From an uncultured Oscillibacter sp. (GTDB taxonomy: Bacteria; Bacillota; Clostridia; Oscillospirales; Oscillospiraceae), in contig CAMXNV010000053.1 of assembly GCA_947245315.1 (NCBI GenBank), forward strand, positions 1-11,366: 11,366 nt of DNA. Direction: 5' to 3'. Made by a program: the position numbers and the translations under genes. Every line of letters starts with the position of its first letter. Positions within the stretch are counted from its first letter, which is position 1. Below, in pieces: positions 4,539 through 11,163 of this stretch. The notes under the pieces are model-generated. The model did not search any database and was not told the DNA's origin. It saw nothing but the letters and a program-made list of their open reading frames with translations.

Positions 4539-5303
4539 TTAGGCCTTGAGAATCCAGTTGTCCCCATTCAGGACCAGCCGGTCGGCGATCATGGCGATGA
4601 ACTCGGAGTTGGTGGGCTTCCCCTTGGTATTGGAGACGGTGTAGCCGAAGTACTTTTGCAGGGTCTCCAGGTCGCCCCGGTCCCAGGCCACCTCGATGGC
4701 GTGGCGGATGGCCCGCTCCACCCGGGAGGGGGTGGTCCCGAAGCGCTTGGCCACGGCGGGATAGAGGACCTTGGTCACCGCGTTGATGACCTCCATGTCG
4801 TTTACCGTTATGATAATGGCCTCCCGGAGGTACTGGTAGCCCTTGATATGGGCCGGGACGCCGATCTCGTGGATCACGGAGGTGACGATATTTTTCAGGG
4901 CGTAGGCCCGCATCTCCGGGGTGGAGGGCTTTTCAAACACGCCGTGCATCCGGTCCAGCAGGGCCTCCGGCTCGAAGGGCTTGGCCATGTAGTAGCTGAC
5001 GCCCAGCTTTTCCGCGTCCGACAGGACCTGGTTCCCGCAGAAGGCGGAGGCGATGATGACCTTGGGCATGGGGCCGCCCCGGTCCCGCAGCTTTTGAAGA
5101 AGACCCAGGCCGTCCAGCCCGGGCAGGGCCACGTCTATCACCAGAAGATCGGGGTTCCGGGTCTCCAGCAGATCTAAAGCCACCCGGCCGTCCCCGGCGG
5201 AGCCCAGCACGGTAAATTCACCGTCCTGCTCGATTGTCTCCTGCAGCATTGTGCGGAATTCTTCGCTGGCGTCCGCCAGAAACACGGTTCTTTGATTTTC
5301 CAT
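4539..5303 (-). CDS. spo0A: Spo0A, master response regulator of sporulation (254 aa)
   Basis: Two-domain response regulator. Residues 5-120 form the receiver: phosphoacceptor D57 in LLVIDVALPGLDG, switch residue S86 in IIASAF and K108 in YYMAKPF. Residues about 140-254 form the Spo0A-specific DNA-binding domain, recognisable from HEIGVPAHIKGYQYLREAI, LYPAVAKRFGTTPSRVERAI and RHAIEVAWDRGD; this domain is essentially unique to Spo0A. Length is normal. Phosphorylated Spo0A binds TGTCGAA-type boxes and commits the cell to spore formation. Oddity: the acidic pocket, normally ADD in this family, reads LADAS (D11, A12), so the second aspartate, which helps to hold the metal ion, is replaced by alanine. 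The start ATG (5301-5303) is preceded by AAGGAAAGGG on the coding strand. It stands alone here, with no spoIVB visible upstream; 5304-5835 carries its promoter and 0A-like boxes. Confidence 0.97.
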   Translation of the reverse strand: MENQRTVFLADASEEFRTMLQETIEQDGEFTVLGSAGDGRVALDLLETRNPDLLVIDVALPGLDGLGLLQKLRDRGGPMPKVIIASAFCGNQVLSDAEKLGVSYYMAKPFEPEALLDRMHGVFEKPSTPEMRAYALKNIVTSVIHEIGVPAHIKGYQYLREAIIITVNDMEVINAVTKVLYPAVAKRFGTTPSRVERAIRHAIEVAWDRGDLETLQKYFGYTVSNTKGKPTNSEFIAMIADRLVLNGDNWILKA

Positions 5304-5339
5304 GATGATTCCCTTTCCTTCATGATTGGCTGTCCGAGC

Positions 5340-5358
5340 GCGCTGACGCTCTCAGCGC
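5340..5358 (-). other. Hairpin at the 5' end of the spo0A transcript
   Basis: GCGCTGA (5340-5346) and TCAGCGC (5352-5358) form a perfect 7-bp stem with a five-base loop. It begins almost at the start site expected from the promoter at 5368-5396, so it would cap the mRNA 5' end; a stabilising role is possible but inferred. Confidence 0.45.
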
Positions 5359-5367
5359 CTTTTCTAT

Positions 5368-5396
5368 AAAATAGCATAAATTTCCAGATTTTTCAA
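5368..5396 (-). promoter_or_regulatory. Candidate spo0A promoter, TTGAAA-17-TATTTT
   Basis: On the minus strand TTGAAA (5391-5396) and TATTTT (5368-5373) are 17 bases apart; the start would lie near 5361, some 58 bases before the ATG. A sigma-H-like reading overlaps it: GGAAAT, 12 bases, then ATAGAAA, which resembles AGGAAWT...GAAT imperfectly. In Bacillus subtilis spo0A has both sigma-A and sigma-H promoters, so the overlap is plausible but weakly supported. Confidence 0.45.
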
Positions 5397-5425
5397 GATG
5401 GGATTACAAAAAAACAGAAGTTTTC

Positions 5426-5432
5426 TTCGACA
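5426..5432 (-). promoter_or_regulatory. Candidate Spo0A box, exact TGTCGAA
   Basis: On the minus strand the heptamer TGTCGAA, the known core of the Spo0A binding site, lies about 30 bases upstream of the predicted spo0A -35 box. Position suggests autoregulation. One exact heptamer can occur by chance; its place in the spo0A upstream region is what makes it credible. Confidence 0.5.
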
Positions 5433-5510
5433 TTTTTTTCAAAATACAGCAAAAACCCCATATATTGTGCCTTTTTTGTTTTTTCTGAGGAGTTTCTACC
5501 AACTCCCCCA

Positions 5511-5537
5511 TGTCGGAAAAAGTCGAACTTTGTCGCT
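5511..5537 (+). promoter_or_regulatory. Three tandem 0A-like heptamers at 10-bp spacing
   Basis: TGTCGGA (5511-5517), AGTCGAA (5521-5527) and TGTCGCT (5531-5537) differ from TGTCGAA at one, one and two positions and start exactly 10 bases apart, one helical turn. They lie about 150-175 bases upstream of the predicted spo0A start site. A cooperative Spo0A array is a reasonable inference. Confidence 0.4.
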
Positions 5538-5623
5538 TTCTCTCTCAGGGAGGGAGCGCGCAAAAAATTACCCGTGCGCCCGGACCCCCGGGAGGGCCCT
5601 CCGGCCGTTCCGCGGTCCCCTCC

Positions 5624-5692
5624 CCCGCCCCGCCGGTCTCTCCGGCTCCGGAGGGAACGGTCCCCCCGCCGGGGCCCCCGGAGAGGGGCGGG
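5624..5692. repeat. Large GC-rich inverted repeat in the spo0A-Nudix intergenic region
   Basis: CCCGCCC (5624-5630) plus CTCTCCGG (5638-5645) can pair with CCGGAGAG (5678-5685) plus GGGCGGG (5686-5692), 15 bp with one seven-base bulge. An inner GGGA/TCCC pairing (5653-5656 with 5661-5664) is also possible. There is no T-run on either side. The intergenic region 5304-5835 holds no credible gene; this structure, the 0A-like boxes and the promoters are all that I see in it. Confidence 0.4.
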
Positions 5693-5783
5693 AGAAGAAT
5701 GCGCTATATGCCCTCATGTTGGATTTCTGCCAGGAGAAGTTCCCGGGGCGGGCCGCCGGGAGCCCTCCCTGGAATTTTTCCGC

Positions 5784-5812
5784 TTTCCCTCCGGGGCCAA
5801 ATATGCTATGAT
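5784..5812 (+). promoter_or_regulatory. Weak candidate promoter before the Nudix gene
   Basis: TATGAT at 5807-5812 is close to the -10 consensus; the hexamer at the right distance, TTTCCC (5784-5789), is poor. A second -10-like TATGCT overlaps at 5802-5807. The start site would lie just before the ribosome binding site AGGAGG (5823-5828). Confidence 0.3.
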
Positions 5813-5835
5813 GGTCTGGAAAAGGAGGGAGCCCT

Positions 5836-6408
5836 ATGGATTTGCTTGCCCAGCTGCGGGCCTACCGGCCCTGGAACCCCCAGGAGGAACGGGACCGGGC
5901 GGAGCTGCTCCGCCGCCTGGAGAGCGGCGAGGCGCTCTATGGCCGGGAAAATACCTCCGCCCACCTGACGGCCTCCGCCTGGGTGGTGAGCCCCTGCCGG
6001 ACCAGGGTGCTGATGGCCTATCACAATCTCTATCGCTCCTGGTCCTGGCTGGGGGGCCACGCCGACGGGGAGCGGGACCTGCTGTCCGTGGCCCTCCGGG
6101 AGGTCCGGGAGGAGAGCGGCCTGACGGCCCGGCCCCTGTCGCGGGAGCCCTACTCCCTGGAAATCCTGACGGTGGACGGCCACGAGAAGCGGGGACAGTA
6201 TGTCTCCTCCCACCTCCATTTAAACCTGACCTTCCTCCTGGAGGGGGACCCGAGCGCCCCGGTGCGCTGCAAGCCCGACGAGAACAGCCGGGTGGGCTGG
6301 TTCGGCCTGGAGGAGGCCGTGGCCGCCTCCACGGAGCCCTGGTTCCGGGAGCGAATCTATACCAAGCTCAACGCCAAGCTGGGGGCCTTCCCGCCCCGGG
6401 AGGGCTGA
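5836..6408 (+). CDS. Nudix hydrolase family protein (190 aa)
   Basis: The start is ATG at 5836, seven bases after AGGAGG (5823-5828). The Nudix box occupies residues 74-96: GHADGER, seven residues, then REVREESGL, with the metal-binding REVREE motif intact (R88 to E93). The position usually occupied by the first conserved Glu is Arg80, while Glu79 precedes it; a shifted acidic residue is common in the branch with WSWxGGHADGD-like boxes. The N-terminal 40 residues are helical and charged (ERDRAELLRRLES), as in this subgroup. Members hydrolyse nucleoside diphosphates linked to another moiety; the substrate cannot be told from sequence. It is followed at once by trmN6 and rsmI, so it is probably the first gene of that operon. 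Confidence 0.9.
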   Translation: MDLLAQLRAYRPWNPQEERDRAELLRRLESGEALYGRENTSAHLTASAWVVSPCRTRVLMAYHNLYRSWSWLGGHADGERDLLSVALREVREESGLTARPLSREPYSLEILTVDGHEKRGQYVSSHLHLNLTFLLEGDPSAPVRCKPDENSRVGWFGLEEAVAASTEPWFRERIYTKLNAKLGAFPPREG

Positions 6409-6411
6409 GGG

Positions 6412-7125
6412 GTGGAGCGCTGGGAGCGTTTGAAGCCCGGGGGGCTCCGGTTCGTCTGGACCGAGGGGCAGTTCCCCCCGGGGCTGGACAGCTTCCTGCT
6501 GTCCTCCCTGCCCAGGCTCAAGCCGGGCCTCCGGGTCTGCGACCTGGGGTGCGGCACGGGGCTGCTGTCCCTGCTGCTCCTCCAGCGCCAGCCGGAGCTG
6601 CGGGTCACCGGCCTGGACATCCAGCCGGAGGCCGTCCGCCTGGCCGGCCTGGCCGCCGGGGAAAACGGCCTGGAGGACCGGCTCCGCTTTTGCCTGGGGG
6701 ACCTGCGGGAGCCCGTGCTGCCCGCCGGGGCGTATGACCTGGTGATCTGCAACCCGCCCTACTATCCCCCCGGCAGCGGCCCCCTGCCCCGGGAGGAGGC
6801 CCGCCGGGCCGCCCGGACGGAGTGGGCCTGCACCCTGGAGGACGTCTGCCGGGCGGCGGCCCGGCTGCTGCGCTGGGGCGGGGCCCTGTGCCTGGTCCAC
6901 AAGCCGAAGCGGCTGACGGACCTCCTCTGTACCCTGCGGGGGACGGGCCTGGAGCCCAAGCGCCTCCGCTTGGTATCCCCCCGCCCGGAGGCGGCCCCCT
7001 CCCTCCTCCTGCTGGAGGCCCGCCGGGGCGGGAGGCCGGGCCTGGCCCTGGAGCCCCCCTTGCTTCTGGAGGCCCCGGGGGGAGGGCCCTCGGCGGAGCT
7101 GGACCGGATTTACTTTCGGTCCTGA
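6412..7125 (+). CDS. TrmN6-like tRNA1(Val) adenine-37 N6-methyltransferase (237 aa)
   Basis: Class I SAM-dependent methyltransferase. Motif I is VCDLGCGTGLLSLLL (residues 42-56), the ribose-binding acidic residue is D69 in GLDIQPEAV, and the catalytic NPPY is at 114-117, the signature of N6-adenine methylation. The N-terminal RFVWTEGQFPPGLDSFLLSS resembles the YfiC/TrmN6 family, and the next gene is rsmI, as in the yabB-yabC pair of Bacillus subtilis. Family members methylate A37 of tRNA1(Val) in Escherichia coli; the same substrate here is inferred. The start is GTG at 6412, three bases after the Nudix stop, with GGGAGGG just upstream (6397-6403). A related N6-adenine methyltransferase with a different target cannot be excluded. 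The C-terminus is unusually rich in Gly, Pro and Leu. Confidence 0.85.
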   Translation: MERWERLKPGGLRFVWTEGQFPPGLDSFLLSSLPRLKPGLRVCDLGCGTGLLSLLLLQRQPELRVTGLDIQPEAVRLAGLAAGENGLEDRLRFCLGDLREPVLPAGAYDLVICNPPYYPPGSGPLPREEARRAARTEWACTLEDVCRAAARLLRWGGALCLVHKPKRLTDLLCTLRGTGLEPKRLRLVSPRPEAAPSLLLLEARRGGRPGLALEPPLLLEAPGGGPSAELDRIYFRS

Positions 7126-7159
7126 AATCTGTTCGGATTGATGACGGGAATTCCAAAAG

Positions 7160-7199
7160 CAAAATCCGCCTCCGGCGGCGGGCGCGTCCCCGCCGGACC
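7160..7199 (+). repeat. GC-rich hairpins in the leader between trmN6 and rsmI
   Basis: The 94-base gap 7126-7219 holds two short hairpins, CCGCC-TCC-GGCGG near 7167-7179 and CCGCC-GGACC-GGCGG near 7190-7205, the second directly before the ribosome binding site. They could affect rsmI expression; neither has a T-run. No gene is visible in the gap. Confidence 0.3.
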
Positions 7200-7219
7200 G
7201 GCGGAGAGAGGAGCCAACC

Positions 7220-8056
7220 ATGAGCGGAACGCTGTACCTGGTCGCCACCCCCATCGGCAACCTGGGGGACCTCTCCCCCAGGGCCCTGGAGACCCTGGGG
7301 GCCGTGGACTTCATCGCGGCGGAGGACACCCGGGTGTCCCTCAAGCTGCTGAATCACTTCCAAATTAAAAAGCCCCTGGTGAGCGACCACGCGCACAACC
7401 ACGTCACCGCCGGACCGGCGGTGCTGGCCCGGCTGCTGGCGGGGGAGAGCTGCGCCCTGGTCACCGACGCCGGGACCCCCGCCGTTTCGGACCCCGGGGA
7501 GGACCTGGTGCGCCTCTGCGCGGAGAACGGCGTGCCCGTCCTGTCCATCCCCGGGTGCTGCGCCGCCGTCAACGCCCTGGCGGTCAGCGGCCTGCCCACG
7601 GGGCGCTTCACCTTTGAGGGCTTCTTGTCCGTGGCCAAGAAAAGCCGCTGGGAGCACCTGGAGAGCCTGAAAAACGAGACCCGGACCATGCTCTTCCACG
7701 AGGCCCCCCACAAGCTCCGGACCACCCTGGCGGACCTGGCCCAGGCCTTTGGCCCGGACCGGCGGATCGCCCTCTGCCGGGAGCTGACCAAGCTCCACGA
7801 GGAGACCCGCCGCTGCACCCTGGGGGAGGCCGTCGCCTATTACGCGGAGAACGCCCCCCGGGGGGAGTACGTCCTGGTGGTGGAGGGCGCCCGCCCGGCG
7901 GCCGCCTCCGCCGTCACCCTGGAGGAGGGGACCGCCCAGGTGCTGGCCCTTCTGGACGGCGGCGTCCGATTGAAGGAGGCGGCCAAGGAGGTGGCGGAGC
8001 ACACCGGCCTCTCCAAAAATGAGCTGTACGCCGCGGCGCTGGAGCGGAGAAAATAA
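7220..8056 (+). CDS. rsmI: RsmI, 16S rRNA (cytidine-1402-2'-O)-methyltransferase (278 aa)
   Basis: The N-terminus GTLYLVATPIGNLGDLSPRA (3-22), AAEDTRVSLKLLNHF (33-47), LVTDAGTPAVSDPGEDLV (80-97) and GLPTGRFTFEGFL (124-136) are the diagnostic blocks of RsmI in the tetrapyrrole-methylase fold. It uses SAM to methylate the ribose of C1402 in the decoding centre of 16S rRNA. Length is usual. The C-terminal RLKEAAKEVAEHTGLSKNELYAAALE is the small helical domain typical of the family. The usual PGPSA-like segment reads PGCCAAV here, a mild variation. The start is ATG at 7220 after GAGAGGAG (7205-7212). It closes the Nudix-trmN6-rsmI cluster; a strong terminator follows. Confidence 0.97.
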   Translation: MSGTLYLVATPIGNLGDLSPRALETLGAVDFIAAEDTRVSLKLLNHFQIKKPLVSDHAHNHVTAGPAVLARLLAGESCALVTDAGTPAVSDPGEDLVRLCAENGVPVLSIPGCCAAVNALAVSGLPTGRFTFEGFLSVAKKSRWEHLESLKNETRTMLFHEAPHKLRTTLADLAQAFGPDRRIALCRELTKLHEETRRCTLGEAVAYYAENAPRGEYVLVVEGARPAAASAVTLEEGTAQVLALLDGGVRLKEAAKEVAEHTGLSKNELYAAALERRK

Positions 8057-8071
8057 CGAACGAGACACGCT

Positions 8072-8140
8072 TGAGGAGCTTGGGATTCTGGATGGGGGCC
8101 TGTCCTCCATTCGGGAGGTGGTCCCGGCTCCTCATTTTTT
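8072..8140 (+). terminator. Intrinsic terminator after rsmI, with a branched loop
   Basis: TGAGGAGC (8072-8079) and GGGA (8082-8085) pair with TCCC (8122-8125) and GCTCCTCA (8127-8134), followed by six T (8135-8140). The long loop contains its own small hairpin CCTCC/GGGAGG. It ends the Nudix-trmN6-rsmI transcript before the M23 gene's promoter. Confidence 0.75.
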
Positions 8141-8175
8141 GCGGGGAATTCTCCCTAATTTTAAAACAGGCGCTA

Positions 8176-8204
8176 GTATAATTTGCCTTTCCCCCGTCCA
8201 TACT
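8176..8204 (+). promoter_or_regulatory. Sigma-F/sigma-G-like promoter of the M23 gene
   Basis: GTATA (8176-8180), exactly 15 bases, then GTCCATACT (8196-8204), which matches the forespore pattern GYATA-N15-GGNNANANT at four of the five fixed -10 positions. The start site would be near 8211. A plain TATAAT also lies at 8177-8182 but has no recognisable -35 17 bases upstream. Bacillus subtilis spoIIQ is sigma-F dependent, so the pattern agrees with the protein call. Confidence 0.5.
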
Positions 8205-8205
8205 T

Positions 8206-8227
8206 CCCTCAGACTTATGTATGAGGG
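8206..8227 (+). other. Small leader hairpin touching the ribosome binding site of the M23 gene
   Basis: CCCTCA (8206-8211) and TGAGGG (8222-8227) can pair; the right arm overlaps the ribosome binding site GGGAGG (8225-8230). If transcription begins near 8211 as predicted, the left arm would be mostly absent, so the structure matters only for transcripts starting further upstream. Confidence 0.3.
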
Positions 8228-8239
8228 AGGAACTCTTGC

Positions 8240-8944
8240 ATGGAAAACAAACTGAAATCTGTCCTCAGCGGCACGGGCTTTTACGTCCTGCTGGCCCTCT
8301 GCCTCCTGGTGGCGGGCGTGAGCGGCTACTTCCTGCTCTTCTCCGGGGACGAGGCCGAGGAGGCCCCGCCTCCGGCAGCGGTCAGCGCCCCGGTGGAGGA
8401 CCTGTATGTCCCCGAGCCCATGGAGACGGAGGAGCCGCCGGTGGAGACCGCCGCCCCGGCGCCGGTGGAGGTGGAGATCGTGCCCCCCATGCCGGAAGTG
8501 GAGGTGGACGACACGCCGGTCATGGCCCAGGCGCCCCAGCTGACCGTCTCGCCCCTGAACGGCGAGGTGCTGACGGCCTTCTCCATGGACCAGCTGGTCT
8601 ACAGCCCCACGCTGGCGGACTGGCGGACCCATGACGGCGTGGACATCTCGGCCAAGCCGGGGACCACGGTGCTGGCGGCCACCGCCGGGACGGTGGCCTC
8701 GGTGGAGGACGACCCGCTGATGGGAACCACGGTGGTCATTGACCACGAGGACGGGTACACCACCACCTATGCCAATCTCCAGACCACCCCCACGGTGGAG
8801 CCGGGGGACCTGGTCACCGCCGGGCAGATCATCGGCGCGGTGGGGACCACGGCGGCGGCCGAGGCCGCCCAGAGCCCCCACCTGCACTTCTCCGTCGCCC
8901 GGGACGGGGAGGCCGTGGATCCGGATGAGTTTTTGAACCGCTGA
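8240..8944 (+). CDS. M23/LytM-domain membrane protein, SpoIIQ candidate (234 aa)
   Basis: A short cytoplasmic N-terminus, one membrane span (about 13-34), a linker rich in Pro and Glu (38-100), then a LytM/M23 domain (about 104-232): SPLNGEVLTAFSMDQLVYSP, HDGVDISAKPGTTVLAATAG, VVIDHEDGYTTTYANL, and SPHLHFSVARDGEAVDPDEFL. The zinc ligands look complete: H131 and D135 (HDGVD) and H216 in HLH, with H214 as the catalytic histidine. SpoIIQ of sporulating Firmicutes has this plan and joins SpoIIIAH across the forespore membranes; the forespore-type promoter upstream and this spore-former's spo0A support it. In B. subtilis SpoIIQ the site is degenerate, whereas several clostridial versions keep it, so an enzymatically active form is possible. 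It could instead be a vegetative cell-wall endopeptidase. The start is ATG at 8240 after GGGAGG (8225-8230). Confidence 0.7.
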   Translation: MENKLKSVLSGTGFYVLLALCLLVAGVSGYFLLFSGDEAEEAPPPAAVSAPVEDLYVPEPMETEEPPVETAAPAPVEVEIVPPMPEVEVDDTPVMAQAPQLTVSPLNGEVLTAFSMDQLVYSPTLADWRTHDGVDISAKPGTTVLAATAGTVASVEDDPLMGTTVVIDHEDGYTTTYANLQTTPTVEPGDLVTAGQIIGAVGTTAAAEAAQSPHLHFSVARDGEAVDPDEFLNR

Positions 8945-8993
8945 GGTCTGAATAAAGGGAAGCGCTTTGCTAGGGGCCTGTGGGCCGGAAGCA

Positions 8994-9029
8994 GGAACGG
9001 GGCGGGGCCTAGTGGTCCCGCCCCGTTCC
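8994..9029. terminator. Long GC-rich hairpin between convergent genes
   Basis: GGAACGGGGCGGGGCC (8994-9009) pairs with 9014-9029 over all 16 positions, with one G-T pair and a TAGT loop. An outer GGGCCGG/CCGGCCC pairing can extend it. It lies between the ends of the M23 gene (plus) and the ABC permease (minus) but has no T-run on either strand, so it is a probable bidirectional transcript-end structure and not a classical intrinsic terminator. Confidence 0.55.
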
Positions 9030-9088
9030 CTGGGGCCCGCCGGCCCGCTCCATTTCGTACTTTTTCGACAGAATATTACGTTTTGTAC

Positions 9089-10030
9089 TTACCTCTGTCC
9101 CTTGTCGTAGGGCACGCCCTCCGCCTTGGGGGCGCGGGACTTCTTGGACGTAAAGGCCAGCACCACCAGGGAGATGATATACGGCAGCATGTTGTACATA
9201 GCCGCGGGAATCTCCAGGTTTTTCAGGAAGTCAAACCCGGAGTACACGTTGCCCAGGGCCCGGCAGAAGCCGAAGAGCAGCGCCGCCAGGGCGATGCGGG
9301 TGGGCTTCCACTGGCCGAAGATCATGACCGCCAGGGCCAGGAAGCCGAAGCCCGCCACGCCGTTTTCAAACTTCCACTCGCTGACGCCCGCCGTGATGTA
9401 CACGATGCCGCCCAGGCCGCCCAGCAGCCCGGAGATCAGCACGCCCGCGTAGCGCATTCTGTAGACGTTGATGCCCACGCTGTCCGCCGCCTGGGGGTGC
9501 TCGCCGCAGGCCATGAGCCGCAGGCCGAAGCGGGTCTTGTACAGGGAGACGTAGGACCCCACGAGGGCCAGGGCCGCCAGCAGCATGAACCAGTTGAACT
9601 CAAAGCTCCCGATGTTCACCAGGAAGGCTTTTTTCGCATTGATGTACTGGATGGTCGAGGACACATTGTCCACGCTCTCCGCCGTGTTCATGGCCTTGAC
9701 AAAGACCGTGGCCGCCGCGGTGCCCAGGAGGTTCATGGCCGTGCCCACCAGGGTCTGGTCCGCCTTGAAGTTGATGGCGGCCACCGCCAGGAGCAGGGAG
9801 TAGGCCATGCCCAGCAGGATGGCGGCCAGCACCACCAGCAGGATCATGCCGAAGGCCGGGGTGCTCTCCGGGAGGAACTTCATCATCAGCGCGCCGCCCA
9901 GGGCGCCCATGACCATGATGCCCTCCAGGCCGATGTTGATGACGCCGGAGTGCTCGGAGAAGCAGCCCCCCAGGGCCACCAGCAGCAGCACCGACGCGAA
10001 AATCAGCGTATATTGCAGCAGAAGGATCAT
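9089..10030 (-). CDS. nupQ: Nucleoside-type ABC transporter permease, NupQ/YufQ-like (313 aa)
   Basis: A membrane permease of the BPD_transp_2 (branched-chain/ribose type) family with about eight or nine hydrophobic spans. Diagnostic segments are EHSGVINIGLEGIMVMGA (26-43), NFKADQTLVGTAMNLL (87-102), the cytoplasmic coupling region LRLMACGEHPQAADSVGINV (170-189) and LISGLLGGLGGIVYITAG (198-215). It follows a second permease and an ATPase in the order of nupOPQ (yufOPQ) of Bacillus subtilis, which imports purine nucleosides with a BMP-type lipoprotein. It overlaps the upstream permease by four bases (ATGA), with AGGAGG just before the start. Related transporters may carry other nucleosides; the substrate is inferred from family. 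The C-terminal tail is basic and cytoplasmic. Confidence 0.9.
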   Translation of the reverse strand: MILLLQYTLIFASVLLLVALGGCFSEHSGVINIGLEGIMVMGALGGALMMKFLPESTPAFGMILLVVLAAILLGMAYSLLLAVAAINFKADQTLVGTAMNLLGTAAATVFVKAMNTAESVDNVSSTIQYINAKKAFLVNIGSFEFNWFMLLAALALVGSYVSLYKTRFGLRLMACGEHPQAADSVGINVYRMRYAGVLISGLLGGLGGIVYITAGVSEWKFENGVAGFGFLALAVMIFGQWKPTRIALAALLFGFCRALGNVYSGFDFLKNLEIPAAMYNMLPYIISLVVLAFTSKKSRAPKAEGVPYDKGQR

Positions 10031-11160
10031 TTCCCGTCGCCTCCTTTCCCGGCAGCCGCCTGTCTCTTCTCGTCCCGGCGGTCCAGCCAGCGGTTCAGCG
10101 CGATCTTAAAGAAGAGGACGAAGGCGCAGAGGTAGATAATCAGGGCGGAGATGACGTCGGAAATCTGGGAGGAGTACATGGTCTTGTCCACGTAGGCTCC
10201 GCCGTTGGTGATGTGCTGAATGAAGTAGGAGGAGAAGATGGCCCCGATGGGGTTCAAGCCCCCCAGGAAGGCGGCGGCGATGCCGTTGAAGCCCATGGCG
10301 GGGACTGCGGACTGGGTACACTGCCACTGCTCGAAGCCCGAGAGGAACAGCATGGCCGCGCCCATGCCCGCCAGGCCGCCGGCGATGGCCATGGTGAGGA
10401 TCAGGTTCTTCCGCTCCCGCATGCCGCAGTATTTGGCGGCGTACTTGTTGCAGCCCGTGGCTTTCAGCTCGTAGCCCAGCTTGGTCTTCTCCAGCAGGAC
10501 CCAGACCAGCACCGCCGTCACGATGGCCAGGGGAATGGCCAGGCCCACGTACTGGTTCTTGTTGAACAGCCCTCCCAGGCCCAGGGAGGGGAGCAGGGCC
10601 CCCTCGTTGGTGCTGGAGAGGGTGTAGGTATAGGGGCTGGTCTCCTCCTTCACCTTGGTCAGCAGCATGTTCACGGAGTACAGGCTGATCCAGTTCAGCA
10701 TGATGCAGGAGATGACCTCGTTGACGTTGCAATAGGATTTCAGCACGCCGGAGACGGCCCCCAGGGCGGCCCCCGCCAGGACGGCGGCGATGAGGCACAG
10801 GAACCAGGGGAGCTTCAGCCCCAGGGCGCAGTACAGGGCCGCGCCGGTGCCCACAACGTACTGGCCCGCCGCGCCGATGTTGAACAGGCCCACCTTATAG
10901 GCGAAGAGCACCGACAGGCTGCACATCAGCAGGGGCGCGGTCTTCACCAGGGTGCTGCCGAAGTACCGGAGCTGGGACGCGGGCTTGGAGTAGGTCATGA
11001 AGTTCTCCACGATGGCCAGGATGGCCCCATTGGCCCCGGCGGGGTTGATCATCATCAAAATGACGTAGCCCAGCAGCAGGCCCAGCAGGATGCACAGCAG
11101 GGACCCCAGCAGGGTCTGGACCGCGCCGTTGCGCAGCAGGGAGGTCTTTTCTTTTTTCAT
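10027..11160 (-). CDS. nupP: Nucleoside-type ABC transporter permease, NupP/YufP-like (377 aa)
   Basis: The second permease subunit of the same transporter. A long first span (about 16-37) is followed by a periplasmic-side segment, then the family blocks VGLFNIGAAGQYVVGTGAAL (90-109), CNVNEVISCIMLNWISLYSV (144-163) and ELKATGCNKYAAKYCGM (231-247, the coupling region), and further spans; about nine to ten spans in all. With NupQ it should form the membrane channel; the ATPase encoded just upstream powers it. The start is ATG at 11158-11160, three bases after the ATPase stop, with GGGGGC before it. The C-terminal end is charged (DRRDEKRQAAAGKGGDGK). No defects are seen. Confidence 0.9.
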   Translation of the reverse strand: MKKEKTSLLRNGAVQTLLGSLLCILLGLLLGYVILMMINPAGANGAILAIVENFMTYSKPASQLRYFGSTLVKTAPLLMCSLSVLFAYKVGLFNIGAAGQYVVGTGAALYCALGLKLPWFLCLIAAVLAGAALGAVSGVLKSYCNVNEVISCIMLNWISLYSVNMLLTKVKEETSPYTYTLSSTNEGALLPSLGLGGLFNKNQYVGLAIPLAIVTAVLVWVLLEKTKLGYELKATGCNKYAAKYCGMRERKNLILTMAIAGGLAGMGAAMLFLSGFEQWQCTQSAVPAMGFNGIAAAFLGGLNPIGAIFSSYFIQHITNGGAYVDKTMYSSQISDVISALIIYLCAFVLFFKIALNRWLDRRDEKRQAAAGKGGDGK

Positions 11161-11163
11161 GCC

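Noticed and set aside
5398..5968. Plus-strand frames of 130-150 codons across the spo0A-Nudix intergenic region
   Set aside because: Composition is low-complexity Arg/Pro/Gly typical of GC-rich non-coding DNA, there is no ribosome binding site, and the frames run into the Nudix gene out of frame.
6605..8110. 501-codon minus-strand frame opposite trmN6 and rsmI
   Set aside because: It is a shadow of two well-supported genes on the plus strand; the translation is repetitive Gly/Pro/Arg with no family pattern.
9064..9070. Exact TGTCGAA heptamer on the minus strand
   Set aside because: It lies just after the permease stop codon in a convergent gap, away from any promoter that I can see; most likely chance.
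9083..10135. 350-codon plus-strand frame opposite nupQ
   Set aside because: It is a shadow of the permease gene, with His/Gln/Gly-rich composition caused by GC-rich codons on the other strand.
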